From contig JAKLET010000003.1 of the NCBI GenBank assembly GCA_022711595.1, positions 1 through 64,000 on the forward strand: DNA of 64,000 nucleotides, read 5' to 3'. This DNA is from Deltaproteobacteria bacterium. GTDB lineage: Bacteria; Desulfobacterota; Syntrophorhabdia; Syntrophorhabdales; Syntrophorhabdaceae. Positions 1 through 14,494 of this stretch are shown one piece after another. Under the pieces are notes generated by a model. It ran no database searches and was not told where the DNA came from. It worked only from the letters and a program-made list of their open reading frames with translations. The stretch's first letter is position 1. The number at the start of each line of letters is the position of its first letter. The position numbers and the translations under genes are program-made.

Positions 1-50
1 AGGGCGGCAAGACAGTCGGTGCCGGCGTCGTCACCGAGATAATTGAATAA
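1..50 (+). CDS. tuf: Elongation factor Tu, C-terminal end (partial)
   Basis: Only the last 15 codons lie in the window. They end in the typical EF-Tu C-terminus, GAGVVTEIIE, followed by TAA at 48-50. EF-Tu is the GTPase that delivers aminoacyl-tRNA to the ribosome. The order tuf, rpmG, tRNA-Trp, secE, nusG is a well-known bacterial arrangement and supports the call despite the short fragment. Confidence 0.93.
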   Translation, partial: GGKTVGAGVVTEIIE

Positions 51-62
51 AGGGGAATTACA

Positions 63-212
63 ATGCGGCAACTAGTTATACTGGCTTGCGGTGAATGCAA
101 GAACAGGAATTACACAACGACAAAGAACAAACAGAAGACTCCGGACAGGCTGGAGATAAAAAAATATTGCAAACACTGCAGGAAGCACACGAGCCATAAG
201 GAGACGAAATAA
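63..212 (+). CDS. rpmG: 50S ribosomal protein L33
   Basis: This is a 49-residue protein, the normal length for L33, and too short to stand out as an open frame. It carries the CGECKNRNY motif near residues 9-17 and a second pair, CKHC, near residues 36-39, so it is the four-cysteine, zinc-binding form. L33 sits near the E site of the large subunit. It starts at ATG 63, 12 bases after the tuf stop, and is followed within 10 bases by tRNA-Trp, so the three are probably co-transcribed. Confidence 0.95.
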   Translation: MRQLVILACGECKNRNYTTTKNKQKTPDRLEIKKYCKHCRKHTSHKETK

Positions 213-219
213 TAATTAA

Positions 220-293
220 AGGCCAGTAGCTCTAACGGATAGAGCACCGGACTCCAAATCCGGGTGTTGGGGGTTCGAATCCCTCCTGGCCTG
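220..293 (+). tRNA. tRNA-Trp (CCA)
   Basis: The cloverleaf folds by eye. The acceptor stem is AGGCCAG (220-226) with CTGGCCT (286-292). The D arm has GCTC/GAGC, and the anticodon stem CCGGA/TCCGG holds the loop CTCCAAA with anticodon CCA. The T arm is GGGGG-TTCGAAT-CCCTC and the discriminator base is G at 293. No CCA end is encoded. The gene sits between rpmG and secE, the usual place for tRNA-Trp in many bacteria. Confidence 0.96.
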
Positions 294-311
294 ATAATTT
301 ATGGTGACCCG

Positions 312-512
312 ATGAATTTTAAGAATGCGGTAGAGACTATCAAGGATTACTTCAGGGAAGTATATCATGAAGGAAAGCGTGTTACCTGGCCCTCAAAAAA
401 AGATGCAATGAAAGGTACCTATATAGTGCTTATAACAGTGGTGGTCGCGGCACTCTTCCTTGGTGTGGTCGACATCGGCCTTGCGAAGATCATCCAGGCT
501 CTCTTAAAGTAA
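312..512 (+). CDS. secE: Preprotein translocase subunit SecE
   Basis: This 66-residue protein is the single-span SecE form. An N-terminal amphipathic segment (YFREVYHEGKRVTWPSKK, about residues 13-30, with the family's VTWPS motif) is followed by one transmembrane helix (about 38-60). SecE clamps SecY in the SecYEG channel. ATG 312 is chosen because an upstream in-frame ATG would begin inside the tRNA-Trp gene. nusG follows 17 bases downstream, the classic secE-nusG pair. Confidence 0.95.
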   Translation: MNFKNAVETIKDYFREVYHEGKRVTWPSKKDAMKGTYIVLITVVVAALFLGVVDIGLAKIIQALLK

Positions 513-529
513 GGACCGGTGGAAAAATA

Positions 530-1069
530 ATGGACAACGAAAAGAAATGGTATGTGGTTCACACATATTCGGGATATGAGCAAAAAGTGAAAGAAATGCT
601 CGAAGAAAACATTAAGATCGCCAGGATGGAGGAGTATTTCGGCGATATCATCGTTCCTTCTGAAATTATCATGGAAAAGGTCAAGGGACAGGTAAAAAAA
701 TCCCAGAGGACCGTTTTCCCGGGTTATATAATCGTAAACATGGCAATGAACGACACTACCTGGCATTTTGTGCGCAACACGCCGAAAGTAACAGGCTTTG
801 TCGGTTATGACAAGATGAACCCTCCTGCGCTTCCCGAAAAAGAAGTGAATGATATCATCAACGCGATACAGGAAGGCAAGGGAAAGATCAAACCTAAGAT
901 CCGTTTCGAAAAAGGTGATGGCATCAAGGTTACCGAGGGGCCGTTCACCAATTTTACCGGCAACGTCGAAGAGATAAAACCTGAGAAAGGCAAAGTAAAA
1001 GTCCTTTTGAACATATTCGGCAGAACGACGCCGGTGGAGCTTGATTTTATCCAGATAGAGAAAATTTGA
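530..1069 (+). CDS. nusG: Transcription termination/antitermination protein NusG
   Basis: The protein is 179 residues, normal for NusG. The N-terminal NGN domain begins KKWYVVHTYSGYEQKV and contains the FPGYIIV segment near residue 62. The C-terminal KOW domain (about 125-179) starts at FEKGDGIKVTEGPF. NusG binds the RNA polymerase clamp and links it to Rho or to ribosomal protein S10. It lies between secE and rplK and is probably co-transcribed with both. Confidence 0.97.
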   Translation: MDNEKKWYVVHTYSGYEQKVKEMLEENIKIARMEEYFGDIIVPSEIIMEKVKGQVKKSQRTVFPGYIIVNMAMNDTTWHFVRNTPKVTGFVGYDKMNPPALPEKEVNDIINAIQEGKGKIKPKIRFEKGDGIKVTEGPFTNFTGNVEEIKPEKGKVKVLLNIFGRTTPVELDFIQIEKI

Positions 1070-1082
1070 AGGAGCATGAGAA

Positions 1083-1511
1083 ATGGCAAAGAAAGTTATC
1101 GCATTGGTAAAACTCCAGCTGCAGGCCGGTCAAGCCACGCCGTCGCCTCCTGTCGGCCCCGCTCTCGGTCAGCATGGCGTTAATATCATGGAGTTCTGCA
1201 AGGCCTTCAACGAAAAGACAAAGAGTCAGGAAGGCACTATTATACCAGCCCTGATCACGATATTTTCCGACAGGACCTTTACCTTTGTTACAAAGACGCC
1301 GCCTGCGTCGTTTCTCATCAAGAAGGCGGCAAAACTGGCCAAAGGCGCCCACGCCCCCAAGAAGGAAGTGGCGGGGTCGATAACGAGGTCTTCTGTTCAG
1401 GAAATAGCACAGCTCAAGATGGTCGATCTCAACGCGAAAGACCTTGAGGGGGCCATCAAGATCATAGAAGGGTCCGTCAGAAGCATGGGCCTTGAGGTTG
1501 TTGAGGGTTGA
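1083..1511 (+). CDS. rplK: 50S ribosomal protein L11
   Basis: This is a 142-residue L11 of standard length. It has the N-terminal signature [20 protein letters not shown] and the C-terminal rRNA-binding region, including [17 protein letters not shown]11 binds the GTPase-associated centre of 23S rRNA and is needed for RelA-type stringent sensing. The start at ATG 1083 follows GGAG at about 1070. It is the first gene of the rplK-rplA pair. Confidence 0.97.
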   Translation: MAKKVIALVKLQLQAGQATPSPPVGPALGQHGVNIMEFCKAFNEKTKSQEGTIIPALITIFSDRTFTFVTKTPPASFLIKKAAKLAKGAHAPKKEVAGSITRSSVQEIAQLKMVDLNAKDLEGAIKIIEGSVRSMGLEVVEG

Positions 1512-1578
1512 AGTAAAAGGGCGCCCGGTACGTTCACGACAGCGTGCTGGCGGCCAACTAATAAAGAGGTGATACACA

Positions 1579-2283
1579 ATGGCACTTTTAGGAAAAAAAT
1601 ATGTCGAAGCGAGAAAGAAGATTGATCGCGAAAAACGCTACGAAATGGACGAAGCCCTTGAACTGTTGCCGCAGATCACCTTTGCCAAGTTCGACGAAAC
1701 CGTTGAACTTGCGCTGAGGCTCGGCGTCGATCCACGCCACGCAGACCAGATGGTGCGCGGCAGCGTTGCCCTTCCCAACGGCCTTGGCAAGACCGTCCGG
1801 GTCCTGGTGTTCGCGAAGGGCGAAAAGGAGAAAGAGGCCCAGGAAGCAGGCGCTGACGTGGTCGGCGCCGAGGAGCTTATTGAAAAGATCCAGAAGGGAT
1901 GGATGGACTTCGACAAGGCCATCGCGACCCCCGATGTGATGGGTATGGTCAGTAAGCTTGGAAAGATACTGGGACCAAGAGGACTTATGCCGAACCCCAA
2001 GGTGGGTACCGTAACGTTCGATATCGCCAAAACAGTCAATGAAATGAAGGCAGGACGGGTGGAATTCAGGGTCGACAAGGCCGGTAATCTCCATGTCCCC
2101 GTCGGAAAGATAAGCTTCGGTAAAGAGAAGCTCATGGAAAATGTCAATTCACTCCTCGATGCGATTATCAGGCTCAAACCGCCCACAAGCAAAGGAACTT
2201 ACATTAAAGGCATGGCGATCAGTACCACGATGAGCCCGGGTATAAAGATCGACCCTGCGTATGCACGAAGCCTGACGAAATAG
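1579..2283 (+). CDS. rplA: 50S ribosomal protein L1
   Basis: This is a 234-residue L1 of standard length. The two-domain pattern is visible, with [18 protein letters not shown] near residues 127-144 and the C-terminal [19 protein letters not shown]1 forms the mobile stalk near the E site and in other bacteria represses its own operon by binding mRNA. An obvious L1-binding mimic before rplK was not found by eye. AGAGGTG upstream of ATG 1579 is the likely ribosome-binding site. Confidence 0.97.
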   Translation: MALLGKKYVEARKKIDREKRYEMDEALELLPQITFAKFDETVELALRLGVDPRHADQMVRGSVALPNGLGKTVRVLVFAKGEKEKEAQEAGADVVGAEELIEKIQKGWMDFDKAIATPDVMGMVSKLGKILGPRGLMPNPKVGTVTFDIAKTVNEMKAGRVEFRVDKAGNLHVPVGKISFGKEKLMENVNSLLDAIIRLKPPTSKGTYIKGMAISTTMSPGIKIDPAYARSLTK

Positions 2284-2395
2284 GGAAAGGGTCAGAGAAA
2301 GCAGGTGTGGCGATTGAATACGCCAGTAAGCGATAACGGCCTGCCGAGACTTTTCGCAGCATGGTCTCCCTGACTTTCCATACATATTCTCGAGA
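2284..2395 (+). ncRNA. L10-type ribosomal protein leader
   Basis: The rplA-rplJ gap holds nested complementary segments. GTCAG (2291-2295) pairs with CTGAC (2370-2374), GCAGG (2301-2305) with CCTGC (2340-2344), and TGGCG (2308-2312) with CGCCA (2321-2325). In many bacteria a structured leader at this place binds the L10-L7/L12 complex and represses rplJL. Position and nested helices support that call. The kink-turn details were not checked by covariance. Confidence 0.7.
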
Positions 2396-2413
2396 AAGGA
2401 GGGATGGAAACCA

Positions 2414-2935
2414 TTGGAACGGCAAAAAAAAGAAAAGGTTGTTGAGGAATTAGGGTCAAGGTTAAAAGAGCTGGATTGTCTTTTCCTTGCGGACTACAGC
2501 GGTATGAATGTAGCCCAGGTGACCAAACTGAGGAGAGAGCTGCGCAATGTCGGCACGGATTTCACCGTCGTCAAGAACACTCTTCTCAGGATAGCATCGA
2601 AAGGAACAAAGGCAGAGGTACTACAGGACAAGTTCGATGGCCCCAATGCCATCATCTGCACCAACGCAGACCCTATCAATGCGGCACGTGTCATAGCCGG
2701 CATGGCCAAAGAGATTCCCAACCTGAAAATGAAAGCGGGATATATAGGCAACCGCGCGATAACCGCGGACGATATCCTGAAGCTCGCCACGCTGCCGTCA
2801 CGAGAGGCCCTGATCGGTAAGTTCATAGGCCTTCTCAAGGGACAGCCGTCGAGACTCGTTTACGCGTTGTCGGGGAATCTGAACAAACTTGTGCTCTTGC
2901 TTAACTCGATCAAGATGCAGAAAGAACAAGCCTGA
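2414..2935 (+). CDS. rplJ: 50S ribosomal protein L10
   Basis: This 173-residue protein has the L10 fold. It begins with a basic N-terminus ([12 protein letters not shown]), then the [25 protein letters not shown] region and [10 protein letters not shown] near residue 55. The C-terminal helix anchors L7/L12 dimers. The start is TTG at 2414, set by a strong Shine-Dalgarno sequence (AAGGAGG at 2396-2402); no ATG in this frame fits. It is probably autoregulated through the leader just upstream. Confidence 0.94.
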   Translation: MERQKKEKVVEELGSRLKELDCLFLADYSGMNVAQVTKLRRELRNVGTDFTVVKNTLLRIASKGTKAEVLQDKFDGPNAIICTNADPINAARVIAGMAKEIPNLKMKAGYIGNRAITADDILKLATLPSREALIGKFIGLLKGQPSRLVYALSGNLNKLVLLLNSIKMQKEQA

Positions 2936-2951
2936 AGGAGGAATAGATAAA

Positions 2952-3341
2952 ATGAGTATTACCCGTGAAGACGTTATTCAGTATATTGAGAACATGACCG
3001 TGCTTGAACTCTCCGAGCTGGTCAAGGCCCTGGAAGACAAATTCGGTGTGCAGGCCGCAATGCCGATGATGGCAGCAGCCCCGGGTGCGGCCGCAGCGGG
3101 ACCTGCCGCAGAAGCCGTGGAAGAGAAAACGGAGTTCAACGTTATCCTGACAGGATATGAAGCTGACAAGAAGATCCAGGTGATCAAGGTTGTACGTGCC
3201 ATCACCGGGTTGGGTCTCAAGGAAGCCAAGGACCTCGTTGAGGGCGTACCGAAACCGGTAAAAGAAGCCGTTTCCAAAGACGAAGCTGCCAACATCAAAA
3301 AACAGCTTGAAGAAGTCAGCGGACAGGTCAAGGTTGATTAA
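2952..3341 (+). CDS. rplL: 50S ribosomal protein L7/L12
   Basis: The protein is 129 residues. It has an N-terminal dimerisation helix ([18 protein letters not shown]), an Ala/Gly/Pro-rich hinge (about residues 38-58) and the C-terminal domain with [20 protein letters not shown], which recruits translation factors. An in-frame start further upstream would overlap rplJ, so ATG 2952 is preferred, behind GAAGGAGGA at about 2934-2942. It forms the rplJ-rplL stalk unit. Confidence 0.97.
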   Translation: MSITREDVIQYIENMTVLELSELVKALEDKFGVQAAMPMMAAAPGAAAAGPAAEAVEEKTEFNVILTGYEADKKIQVIKVVRAITGLGLKEAKDLVEGVPKPVKEAVSKDEAANIKKQLEEVSGQVKVD

Positions 3342-3362
3342 AAAACAATTATGCAGGAAACG

Positions 3363-3401
3363 GGGGTCCGGCAACGAAGCGATAATCTTACGCCGGATCC
3401 C
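3363..3401 (+). terminator. rplL-rpoB intergenic hairpin (attenuator or RNase processing site)
   Basis: GGGGTCCGGC (3363-3372) pairs with GCCGGATCCC (3392-3401), ten pairs with one G-U, around a 19-base loop. There is no clean run of T after it. In enteric bacteria the rplL-rpoB gap holds a partial terminator and an RNase III site that reduce polymerase subunit output relative to stalk proteins. The same role is inferred here from place and shape only. Confidence 0.6.
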
Positions 3402-3442
3402 TGTCTTTACTTTAACAACACCCAAATGAGGTGAAATACTTT

Positions 3443-6400
3443 ATGAAAGAAACCTTCCATAACAAGATATTCCGGAAGAATTACGGAAAGATCAAAGAGG
3501 TCCTCGATATCCCCAATCTTATCGAGATCCAGCTTGATTCCTACGAAAAGTTTCTGCAGCAGGACATTGCACCGGAAAAACGCGATGGCATAGGCCTTCA
3601 GGCCGTATTCAACAGCGTTTTTCCTATTCGGGACTCCCACGAGACAACGACTCTGGAGTTCGTGAAGTATGAAGTGGGAGATCCAAAGAATTCTGAGGAA
3701 GAGTGCATTTTCAGGGGTCTTACCTTTGCCGCACCAATGAAGGTGACCATCAGGCTCGTCGTATGGAACGTCGATGCCGATACAAAAGTGCGGGACATCC
3801 GCGCAGTCAAGGAACAGGATGTTTATTTCGGAGAGATACCGCTCATGACGGAGCGGGGGACATTTATTGTAAACGGCACGGAGCGGGTGATTGTCAGCCA
3901 ACTCCATCGCTCGCCGGGTGTCTATTTCGATACAGATAGGACAAAAACCACCATAGGCGGGAACCTTTCCTATACCGCCCGTGTGATACCATACCGGGGT
4001 TCATGGCTTGATTTCGAATTCGATCATAAGGAACTTGTGTACGTAAGGATCGATAAAAAGAAGAAGATACCCGTTACCCTCTTTCTCAAGGCGCTTGGAT
4101 ATTCCGAAAAGGAGATCCTCGATTATTTTTATGAGAAAGAAACGATCATCATAAAAGAGAAAAAGCTTTTCAAGGCGACACCCCTTGCCTTGCTTGTGGG
4201 TCAGAAGGCCCCTTCAGACATCATAAACGAGAAGACTGACGAGGTGCTCGTCAAGAAGCACAAGAAGATCACCAAGGCCGTGATAAAAAAGATGGAGCAG
4301 GCCAACATCCATGAGATACCCGTTACCGATGAGGATATCATCGGAAAAGCGACCTCGGGTGATATCATTGACCCGAAGACGAAGGAAGTCCTGATACCCA
4401 TCAACAAGGAGATAACCGCCGACGATCTTGAAAAGCTCATCCAGAAGAAGGTGAAGCAGTTCGAGATCCTCTTCATCGACAACCTCAATGTGAGCCCTTC
4501 CCTGCGCAGCACGCTTCTCATCGACAAGGTCAATACCAAGGAAGAGGCGCTTATCGAGATATACCGCAAGCTGAGGCCCGGCGACCCGCCGACTATCGAG
4601 TTCGCGGAGACCCTTATCCAGAACATGTTCTTCAGCCCTGAACGCTATGATCTGTCAAGAGTGGGCAGGCTGAAGATCAACCACCGCCTTAACATAGACG
4701 TTGCCCTCGATGTGACCATCCTGAGGAGGGAGGACATCATTGAGGTGGTGAGGCAGCTTCTGAAGTTGAAAGATGCACGCGGACCGGGGGATGATATCGA
4801 CCACCTTGGAAACAGAAGGGTCCGCACCGTGGGCGAGCTCCTCGAGAATCAGTTCAGGATGGGTCTTGTGAGGATGGAGCGGGCCATCAAGGAAAGACTG
4901 ACCTTTCCCGAGATGGAAACACTCATGCCCCATGATCTTGTGAACCCCAAACCTGTGGCTACTGCGGTGAAAGATTTTTTTGCCAGCAGCCAGCTTTCAC
5001 AGTTCATGGACCAGACGAATCCCTTGAGCGAAATCACTCACAAGAGAAGACTCTCAGCCCTGGGGCCGGGCGGTCTGACACGGGAGAGAGCAGGTTTCGA
5101 GGTGCGGGACGTTCACCCGACCCACTATGGAAGGATATGTCCCATTGAAACGCCTGAAGGTCCCAACATCGGCCTTATCGCTTCACTTTCCACTTTTGCC
5201 AAGGTGAATGAGTTCGGGTTTATTGAAGCCCCGTACCGGCAGGTTGTGAACAATAAGGTCACTGACAATGTAAAGTACCTGAGCGCCCTGGAAGAAGAAC
5301 AATACTATATAGCACAGGCCAATGCACCCGTGGACAAGGACGGCACCCTGCTCGGGGAATTTATCCCCGCCCAGAAGGGCGGAAGCGTTTTTCTTGTAAG
5401 CCCCGAACAGGTGGAGTACATGGATGTTTCCCCGAAGCAGCTGGTCAGCGCCTCGGCGGCCCTTATCCCTTTTTTGGAACATGACGATGCCAACAGGGCC
5501 CTCATGGGCTCGAACATGCAGCGCCAGGCCGTGCCGCTTGTGATCACCGAGGCGCCTATAATCGGTACCGGTATGGAACGGGTTGTGGGCAAGGATTCAC
5601 GCGTGACGATCATGGCAAAACACGACGGCGTCATCGAGAGCGTCGATGCGAGCCGCATCATCCTCAAGTACGAGGAGAAAAAAGGCCACGACGAGATGGT
5701 GACGAAGATCGATGTCCACAAGCTCCTCAAATTCAGACGGTCCAATCAGGACACATGCATAAACCAGCGCGTCATTGTGAATGAAGGCGATTTTGTCAAA
5801 AAAGGCGACGTTCTCGCCGATGGGCCTTCGACAGACAGGGGCGAGCTTGCGCTTGGCAAAAACGTCATGGTTGCCTTCATGCCCTGGAGGGGCTACAACT
5901 ACGAGGACTCTGTCCTCATCAACGAGAGGCTCGTGAAAGAGGACGTCTTTACGTCCATCCACATAGAGGAGCTTGAATGCGTGGTGCGTGATACCAAGCT
6001 TGGCAAGGAAGAGGTGACAAGGGACATTCCCAACGTTGGTGACGATGCCCTGAAAGACCTCGACGAGAGCGGTATCATCAGGATCGGGGCAACGGTCAAG
6101 CCCAGCGATATCCTTGTCGGAAAGGTGACGCCAAAGGGCGAAACCCAGCTCACGCCGGAAGAGAAGTTGCTTCGCGCGATCTTCGGCGAGAAGGCGGGCG
6201 ACGTGAAAGACACAAGTCTTCGGGTCCCTCATGGCATCGAGGGCATCATCATCGATGTCAAAGTGCTTTCAAGAAGAGGTGTTGACAAGGACGACCGCAG
6301 CCGGGATATCGAGGATAGAGAGATATCGAATATCCTGAAAGATCAGGAAGACCAGGTAAAGATCATTCTCGATAGTAAGAAAGCGAAAATTGTCGAACTG

Positions 6401-7558
6401 CTGGCAGGCAAGGCCGCACCCGCCGATATCAAGGACGGCAAGGGAAAAATATCCGTCAAGAAGGGTGAAGCCCTGTCGCAGGAGAAGATCACAGCGATGA
6501 GCTTCGACAAGCTCCAGGATCTGAATTTCAACAATGAGGAACTGGAACTGAAAATAAAAAAGATTGTTGAAAGCAAGGAAAATCAGGTCGAATTAATCCG
6601 TCTTATTTACGAAGACAAGATCAACAAGATCAAAAAGGGCGACGAACTTCCTCCGGGCGTTATAAGGACCATCAAGGTCTATGTTGCGATGAAGAGGAAA
6701 GTTGCTGTCGGTGATAAGATCTCCGGCCGCCATGGAAACAAAGGTATCGTGTCGGTCATCCTTCCGGAAGAGGACATGCCTTTTACCGATGACGGGATGC
6801 CCATGGACATCGTGCTAAACCCCCTCGGCGTGCCCTCCCGTATGAACGCCGGACAGATTCTGGAAACACATCTCGGCTGGGCGGCAAAGGAACTGGGCAA
6901 ACGCATAGGTGAGATGGTTGACAACTATTATCGAAACAGTTGCGACGCCCAGCTCATAAAGAAGCAATTGAAAAAGGCATTTTCCAATAATGAACTGAAG
7001 GGCGTTATCGAACGGCTCGACGATGAGGACGTTATCCGTCTCGCCCGGACCTTCGGGGACGGGGTGAACATCGCGGTGCCGGTCTTCGACGGCGCGAAAG
7101 AGGAAGAGATCAAGGACCTCTTCAAGATGGCCGGTATGGCGGACTCAAGACAGACGACGCTTCACGACGGAAGGACCGGCGAGATCTTCCATCATAACAT
7201 CACTGTGGGCAACATGTACTTTCTGAAGCTCCATCATCTCGTTGATGACAAGATACATGCCCGCTCGATTGGTCCCTATTCGCTTGTGACCCAGCAGCCG
7301 CTCGGCGGTAAGGCGCAGTTCGGCGGCCAGAGGCTCGGGGAAATGGAGGTATGGGCTCTTGAAGGGTACGGCGCGGCCTATTCGCTGCAGGAGTTCCTTA
7401 CCATCAAGTCCGACGACGTCAACGGAAGGATCAGGGCCTACGAGGCAATCGTCAAGGGCGAAGATGTGCTGGAGCCCAACCTGCCGGAATCCTTCAACGT
7501 CCTTGTGAAAGAGCTTCAGGGACTTTGCATAGACGTAGAGCTGCTCAAGGAAGAATAA
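3443..7558 (+). CDS. rpoB: DNA-directed RNA polymerase subunit beta
   Basis: This is a 1371-residue beta subunit. The rifampicin-pocket region [17 protein letters not shown] lies near residues 513-529, followed by [26 protein letters not shown] near residues 1092-1104 belongs to the active-site region. Two lysine-rich insertions (about residues 236-352 and 942-1066) lengthen it, as in other Deltaproteobacteria-like forms. ATG 3443 is preferred over the in-frame GTG at 3431 because GAGGTG (3428-3433) is well spaced from it. rpoC follows after 15 bases. Confidence 0.97.
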   Translation: MKETFHNKIFRKNYGKIKEVLDIPNLIEIQLDSYEKFLQQDIAPEKRDGIGLQAVFNSVFPIRDSHETTTLEFVKYEVGDPKNSEEECIFRGLTFAAPMKVTIRLVVWNVDADTKVRDIRAVKEQDVYFGEIPLMTERGTFIVNGTERVIVSQLHRSPGVYFDTDRTKTTIGGNLSYTARVIPYRGSWLDFEFDHKELVYVRIDKKKKIPVTLFLKALGYSEKEILDYFYEKETIIIKEKKLFKATPLALLVGQKAPSDIINEKTDEVLVKKHKKITKAVIKKMEQANIHEIPVTDEDIIGKATSGDIIDPKTKEVLIPINKEITADDLEKLIQKKVKQFEILFIDNLNVSPSLRSTLLIDKVNTKEEALIEIYRKLRPGDPPTIEFAETLIQNMFFSPERYDLSRVGRLKINHRLNIDVALDVTILRREDIIEVVRQLLKLKDARGPGDDIDHLGNRRVRTVGELLENQFRMGLVRMERAIKERLTFPEMETLMPHDLVNPKPVATAVKDFFASSQLSQFMDQTNPLSEITHKRRLSALGPGGLTRERAGFEVRDVHPTHYGRICPIETPEGPNIGLIASLSTFAKVNEFGFIEAPYRQVVNNKVTDNVKYLSALEEEQYYIAQANAPVDKDGTLLGEFIPAQKGGSVFLVSPEQVEYMDVSPKQLVSASAALIPFLEHDDANRALMGSNMQRQAVPLVITEAPIIGTGMERVVGKDSRVTIMAKHDGVIESVDASRIILKYEEKKGHDEMVTKIDVHKLLKFRRSNQDTCINQRVIVNEGDFVKKGDVLADGPSTDRGELALGKNVMVAFMPWRGYNYEDSVLINERLVKEDVFTSIHIEELECVVRDTKLGKEEVTRDIPNVGDDALKDLDESGIIRIGATVKPSDILVGKVTPKGETQLTPEEKLLRAIFGEKAGDVKDTSLRVPHGIEGIIIDVKVLSRRGVDKDDRSRDIEDREISNILKDQEDQVKIILDSKKAKIVELLAGKAAPADIKDGKGKISVKKGEALSQEKITAMSFDKLQDLNFNNEELELKIKKIVESKENQVELIRLIYEDKINKIKKGDELPPGVIRTIKVYVAMKRKVAVGDKISGRHGNKGIVSVILPEEDMPFTDDGMPMDIVLNPLGVPSRMNAGQILETHLGWAAKELGKRIGEMVDNYYRNSCDAQLIKKQLKKAFSNNELKGVIERLDDEDVIRLARTFGDGVNIAVPVFDGAKEEEIKDLFKMAGMADSRQTTLHDGRTGEIFHHNITVGNMYFLKLHHLVDDKIHARSIGPYSLVTQQPLGGKAQFGGQRLGEMEVWALEGYGAAYSLQEFLTIKSDDVNGRIRAYEAIVKGEDVLEPNLPESFNVLVKELQGLCIDVELLKEE

Positions 7559-7573
7559 CAAGGAGGAGAGACC

Positions 7574-11754
<4,181 letters not shown>

Positions 11755-11758
<4 letters not shown>

Positions 11759-12564
11759 GGATTACGCAGCTTTCTTTCGGCGATGATCGCCTCTTCGCTT
11801 TTAGGATAAAGCTCTATCACTCTTTTCAATAGAGTGGTAGAGCTTTTTTTGTCATTTGTCATCCTGAAGGCTTCGGCCTGTGACAGAAGCGCCCTGGGTG
11901 CCTTTTCACTCTTGGGATACTTGTCGATGACTTCCTGAAAGTATAGTATGGCCTTGTCGTAGTTCTTGAGGTTCATGTAGGACTCACCTATCCAGTAGAA
12001 AGCGTTGGACGCAAGTGGCGTACCGCCGTATGTTTCGGTAAAGGTGGTAAATTTTGTCACGGCTTCGTTGTATTGACCCCTCTGGAAGTCTGCGAATGCC
12101 TCCTTGTATGTTTCTTCATATTTTGCGTCTATAGGGGCCTTCGTGACCTGTTTGGGGCCTTTTGTCGAGACTGGAGGCACCTCGTCGGGTTTCTTCTTCA
12201 TCCCCGCCATTGTTTTCGATTCGGCCCAGTAGGTCTTTATCTGATAATCCAGTTCGTCAAGCTTTCCCATGATGGTGCGTATTTTCTCATCACGATTGTC
12301 AACAGAGGAGTACATGCTGACAACCTGTTTGCTTAAGTTCTCCTGCTCTTTTTCGATCCTGGAAAGCCTTGTTTCCGTATCCTGTTTGAATTGATAGAAA
12401 TCTCCCTGAATGGAGCTCATGCTCCCCTGGAGCTTTGTGGCCTCTTCGGTCGTGACGCAACCGGCGAGCAACAATATGCACAGAACCGGTATCAGGAAAA
12501 AAGCCCGGTTAACGCAAGCCGGAATCTGCCGACAGTTGTGAATGGAGAAAAATCTCTGGTTCAT
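11755..12564 (-). CDS. cpoB: Tol-Pal system protein CpoB (YbgF), lipoprotein form
   Basis: The protein is 269 residues. A hydrophobic signal segment ends in the lipobox LLAGC (about residues 31-35), so it is probably lipidated, unlike the soluble periplasmic E. coli CpoB. A coiled coil (about 45-105) and three TPR repeats follow, including GEYM-like turns such as [20 protein letters not shown]. CpoB coordinates outer-membrane constriction with PBP1B activity. It lies 9 bases after pal in the lysR-tolB-pal-cpoB direction. RBS GAGGTGA precedes ATG 12564. Confidence 0.88.
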
Positions 12565-12573
12565 CGCTCACCT

Positions 12574-13107
12574 CTATCGATCAAGCTTGAAATGTGCCCG
12601 CCTGTTCTTTGCCCAGGCCTCTTCCGTGCGGCCGGGTTCAGCGGGCGCCTCTTTGCCGTAGGATATCGTCCGCACCCTGCTTGTTTCAATGCCCAGTTTG
12701 GACAGGTAATCCTTTACGGCCTCTGCGCGTTTTTGACCGAGGGCAAGGTTGTACTCAACGGTACCGCGTTCATCGCAGTGGCCTTCGATGGTGACCCTCT
12801 TCCCCCTTTCCTGTTTCATCCATGAACCCACACCTTCTATTTTAGACAATTCGCTGCTGTTTATCGCGTAACTGTCAAATTCAAAATAAACGTCTTTTAA
12901 AATGGCGGCCAGCCTTTCCTGCTCCCGGAGCAGTCTGTCCCGTTCCGCCCTGGCGAGCTCCTCTTCTGCGATGCGCCGTTTTTCCTCGTCCGAGAGGGAC
13001 GAGTCCTGTGTCGTTGTCGTTTTCTGGGTAGTCTGAACTGCCTTGGGGGCGCATCCGACGATGGAGATTAAAAATACTGCCAGGAATAATGCGATAAGTT
13101 TTTTCAT
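12574..13107 (-). CDS. pal: Peptidoglycan-associated lipoprotein Pal
   Basis: The protein is 177 residues. Its lipoprotein signal ends in ISIVGC (Cys19), followed by a charged linker. The OmpA-like domain (about 72-177) contains VYFEFDSYAI, the diaminopimelate-binding GHCDERGTVEYN and LGQKRAEAVKDYL. Pal anchors the outer membrane to peptidoglycan and binds TolB. GGGGAGGAA precedes the ATG. tolB is upstream and cpoB downstream; tolQ, tolR and tolA are not in the window. Confidence 0.95.
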   Translation of the reverse strand: MKKLIALFLAVFLISIVGCAPKAVQTTQKTTTTQDSSLSDEEKRRIAEEELARAERDRLLREQERLAAILKDVYFEFDSYAINSSELSKIEGVGSWMKQERGKRVTIEGHCDERGTVEYNLALGQKRAEAVKDYLSKLGIETSRVRTISYGKEAPAEPGRTEEAWAKNRRAHFKLDR

Positions 13108-13207
13108 AATTCCTCCCCGGTCATAACCATATGACCATTATGTTGTATAAGCGATTTTCCGTTAAATGATGTGTATATGTCCTTCATATCCTTCAAAGCC
13201 CCCGTGG

Positions 13208-14494
13208 TCACGGTGCGAACTTCGGCTGTTCCTCGCTGGAATTGGTAAATTGCAGCGTTTTCTTGTTTTCTCCGTTAAAGAGCATGACATTGATCTTGTT
13301 GACCCCGCCTTTCATGGAAGAGTAAATGATATAACGACCGCAGGGCGAGAACTGCGGTGAATCGTTGACGGTGTGGTCGTTGGTGAGCACCCGCTGGTTG
13401 GCTCCGTCAGGGGTCATAGTGCACACTTCAAAACCGCCCTCTATCTTGGCAATAAAAGCTATGAGATCTCCTTTTGGTGAAAATGAGGGAGCGCTGTTGT
13501 AATTGCCGTGGTATGTCAGTCGTTTTATCTCGCCGTTAGGCAGGGCCTTCGAGAAGACCTGAGGCGAACCGTACATGTCGGACACAAAGACCAGCCTTGA
13601 ACCGTCGGGTGAGACCGTCGGTGATGTAAGGATGCCTTCACGCTGGACAAGGACTCTCTTGCTACGGCTTCCGACGTCGTAAGCGTATATTGTAGAAGTT
13701 CTGCCCGATGTATGAGAATAGATGAGAGTCGATTTGTTGAGCCATGCCATACCGATCTTCATGCCTTCAGAACGGTCTACGAACATCTCGTTTTTTTTAT
13801 CGAAATCAGTGATATACAGATTTGGCCTGCCTTCTTTGTATGAGGTGTAGGCAAGATATTGCCCGGTAGGCGACATGGATGGCGAGAGGGTTATGCTTCG
13901 GTAGCTTGTGAGTTTGCTCATGTTCTGCCCGTCAAAATCTGCGAGATAGACCTCTTTCAGGTTTCTGCCTCCCGCCGTGAAGAGTATGCGGGAGCTCATT
14001 ATTCCTTTCTCGCCGGTGACGGCGAAGATGATATCGTCAGCGAGCCTGTGGGTCATGCGGCGCCATTCGCTCTGCTTTGCCCGGTAACGCTTGGCCAGCA
14101 TCATCGACCCGTCGAGGGTGTCGTAGACAAATGCTTCGAGGGTCACTTCGTTGCCTGTTGTCTGGACGCGCCCCTTGCAGACGACATCGATGCCGATGGA
14201 GCGCCAGTTGGCGAACTTGACCTCCTGTTTCTCTACACCTTCATTGAGGAGCTCCTTGTCAATGAGCGAGGCGGGTGCTGTGATGAAAAAACCTGACAGG
14301 TCGAGATCCTTGTTGAGCAGGTCGCTCATGTCCGTTGCGGACCGGTCGGTCCCCTTGAAATTGGGCACCCCTATAGTGATCTTCTTGAATGTCGTCCCGT
14401 ATACATCGAGATAGACCTTTGCATGGGACGCAGGCGCGGCGGACAGCAATACCGCGATGATGACCAATGCGGTAAAAAAACTATGCTTTTTCAT
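13208..14494 (-). CDS. tolB: Tol-Pal system beta-propeller protein TolB
   Basis: The 428-residue protein has a Sec signal peptide (about residues 1-25, ending SHA). An N-terminal domain (about 26-160) is followed by a six-bladed propeller whose repeats include LSPSMSPTGQYLAYTS, TSPTVSPDGSRLVFVSD and SAPSFSPKGDLIAFI. Periplasmic TolB binds Pal and TolA. The start overlaps the end of the lysR gene by 14 bases and is preceded by TGGAGA, so the two genes are probably translationally coupled. Confidence 0.95.
   Translation of the reverse strand: MKKHSFFTALVIIAVLLSAAPASHAKVYLDVYGTTFKKITIGVPNFKGTDRSATDMSDLLNKDLDLSGFFITAPASLIDKELLNEGVEKQEVKFANWRSIGIDVVCKGRVQTTGNEVTLEAFVYDTLDGSMMLAKRYRAKQSEWRRMTHRLADDIIFAVTGEKGIMSSRILFTAGGRNLKEVYLADFDGQNMSKLTSYRSITLSPSMSPTGQYLAYTSYKEGRPNLYITDFDKKNEMFVDRSEGMKIGMAWLNKSTLIYSHTSGRTSTIYAYDVGSRSKRVLVQREGILTSPTVSPDGSRLVFVSDMYGSPQVFSKALPNGEIKRLTYHGNYNSAPSFSPKGDLIAFIAKIEGGFEVCTMTPDGANQRVLTNDHTVNDSPQFSPCGRYIIYSSMKGGVNKINVMLFNGENKKTLQFTNSSEEQPKFAP

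Noticed and set aside
264-311. Longer SecE starting at 264
   Set aside because: The start would be inside the tRNA-Trp gene. ATG 312 gives the normal SecE length.
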